64,000 nucleotides of DNA from Fasciola hepatica (lineage: Eukaryota > Platyhelminthes > Trematoda > Plagiorchiida > Fasciolidae), in the NCBI GenBank assembly GCA_948099385.1, contig CANUEZ040000113.1, positions 11,420,501 to 11,484,500 of the forward strand, given 5' to 3'. Of the stretch, positions 62,969 to 64,000 are shown in pieces (within the stretch, counting starts at the first letter, position 1; each line of letters opens with the position of its first letter). Under the pieces are notes generated by a model, which worked only from the letters and a program-made list of their open reading frames with translations, ran no database searches and was not told the origin of the DNA. A program made the translations under genes and the position numbers.

Positions 62969-63201
62969 TGCAGCTGGGTACTCTCATAGTCAGCCAGTTT
63001 TATCCACAACATGATTTCTATTGGCAACTTTAGCATCAAGTCGACCCGCACATTCGTTGTTTTAGGAGCGGTGATTATCACTGTCAATAGCTCATTAAAC
63101 TCAAAGAGTCAGTTTATATAAAGATGACATTTTTCGATTCCTTTCGAAGAATTGGTCCTTGAATTGCCTGGGTTTTCCTGTAACTAGTTTCTGAGCCCGG
63201 A

Positions 63202-63252
<51 letters not shown>

Positions 63253-64000
63253 AGTAAATTATTGCAACAAATGAACAATTGAATGAAATGAAAGTGCGGT
63301 CCTCAGTCGTGACCATTTTGTAATTCTGCTATATATATGTTCGGGCCAGTAGTGTGAAAAGCGTGCCAGTAGTTCATCGCTAATAATGTTTGGGATCGTT
63401 TGTCTGACCGACATCGCAGTGATTGCGCATAAACGATATTTCCATATGTCTCATTATTTTAATGCATCCTTTGCGTTAGTAGATCCACCACTGAAATATA
63501 TCTTAGACCCCGTTGTTCTCTCAACCTATTTGTAACGGCTAGTGGTGTTTGCTCTAGCAAGAAAGGGTACAATATGTGAGGAGCAACCAAACTTGTTGAT
63601 GCCAAAGGGTAGCTGCATAACGATTTGAATGATAGACTGTACGTTATTGGTTAATTCGTAGACTTTTCTGTTCTCGAGTGCAAGTATAGATCATTCACAC
63701 ACTCCATTGTAATTTCTATATCTGGATCATTTTTGGGAAATACTTCCTATATCATCTCTTCATTTTTTGTCACTAAATTACAGAAGTTAAGAAGCAATGA
63801 AAGTCTTCTTGAGGTTAGATAAACCAGCAACTTTTCGTTCCCAATTTCCAACAACTGATGTGGGAACATCTTACCTGACTGATCATTTTGCAGCTGAACG
63901 TGCACATATATAAATGGGTTTATCGTCTTCACTCACCGCCAAAAGTAGGGATTTTCAGGCACAATTATTTCTTTCGGTATTGTTGGTCGACGAATTACAG
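62969..64000 (-). repeat. Repeat family R1, copy 4 (rearranged, runs off the window)
   Basis: On the minus strand, 64000-63250 matches 51819-52570 of copies 1-2, including an identical 61-codon frame (63747-63932 versus 51887-52072). The TA run follows, and then 63203-62969 matches 54308-54543 instead of what should come next, so about 1.7 kb of the unit is missing at the microsatellite. The end CCCAGCTGCAC is the same as at the copy 2/copy 3 junction. Confidence 0.88.
63204..63249. repeat. (TA)n microsatellite at an R1 deletion point
   Basis: About 23 TA units. On one side it has the flank of the copy 2 TA run (TTACTTGCA on the minus strand). On the other it has ATCATCCGGGCTC, which in copies 1 and 2 lies ~1.7 kb away. 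Confidence 0.97.

Noticed and set aside
62719..63087. Genuine 122-codon gene on the minus strand
   Set aside because: The frame is a chance fusion across the junction of R1 copy 4 and the 343 bp duplicate.
49712..63249. CRISPR array or designed repeat array
   Set aside because: The repeats are kilobase-sized or TA microsatellites; there are no short direct repeats with unique spacers, and the genome is animal-like.

Overview
The window looks like nuclear DNA from a repeat-rich animal genome, most likely a parasitic flatworm, possibly a digenean trematode. The grounds are AT-rich DNA with TA microsatellites, no bacterial gene density, and decayed retroelements (Penelope-like, BEL/Pao, Ty3/gypsy, CR1/Jockey-like LINE) whose residual proteins resemble those I know from flatworm genomes. 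The assignment is an inference without a search; the phylum is likelier than the class. I see no complete host gene, rRNA or convincing tRNA. Most of the short open frames are chance.

Layout. 1-8.9 kb: unassigned DNA, a TA microsatellite and one tRNA-like B-box remnant. 9.0-9.9 kb: one copy of a ~0.9 kb repeat (R2), whose inverted partner lies 38 kb away at 47.5-48.4 kb. 12.2-13.7 kb: decayed BEL/Pao element, minus strand. 15.4-16.1 kb: an open 236-codon frame with a Penelope-type GIY-YIG endonuclease, minus strand. 21.7-23.4 kb: a LINE relic, plus strand, with a TA microsatellite inside its 3' coding part. 31.5-31.9 kb: a Ty3/gypsy integrase relic, plus strand, followed by gag-like coding remnants. 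35.7-38.6 kb: remains of class A (aminergic-type) G-protein-coupled receptors. One copy retains all seven transmembrane regions with stops and frameshifts, and a second TM1-TM2 fragment lies 1.4 kb upstream. 41.5-42.4 kb: Ty3/gypsy reverse transcriptase relic, minus strand. 44.0-45.2 kb: a second LINE relic, plus strand.

49.6-56.2 kb and 62.6-64.0 kb hold the most striking structure: an unrecognised repeat family (R1). Two copies lie in tandem with a period near 2.77 kb. A third lies inverted next to the second, giving a giant inverted repeat with ~1.63 kb arms and a 700 bp spacer. A fourth, rearranged copy abuts a 343 bp segment that is a nearly perfect inverted duplicate of unique-looking DNA at 58.4 kb. 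The R1 copies carry TA microsatellites at two different internal positions and show blocks of near identity alternating with diverged blocks. I cannot assign R1 to a known transposon class.

No genes here form a pathway. The window records transposon decay, a dead receptor locus and recent segmental rearrangement.
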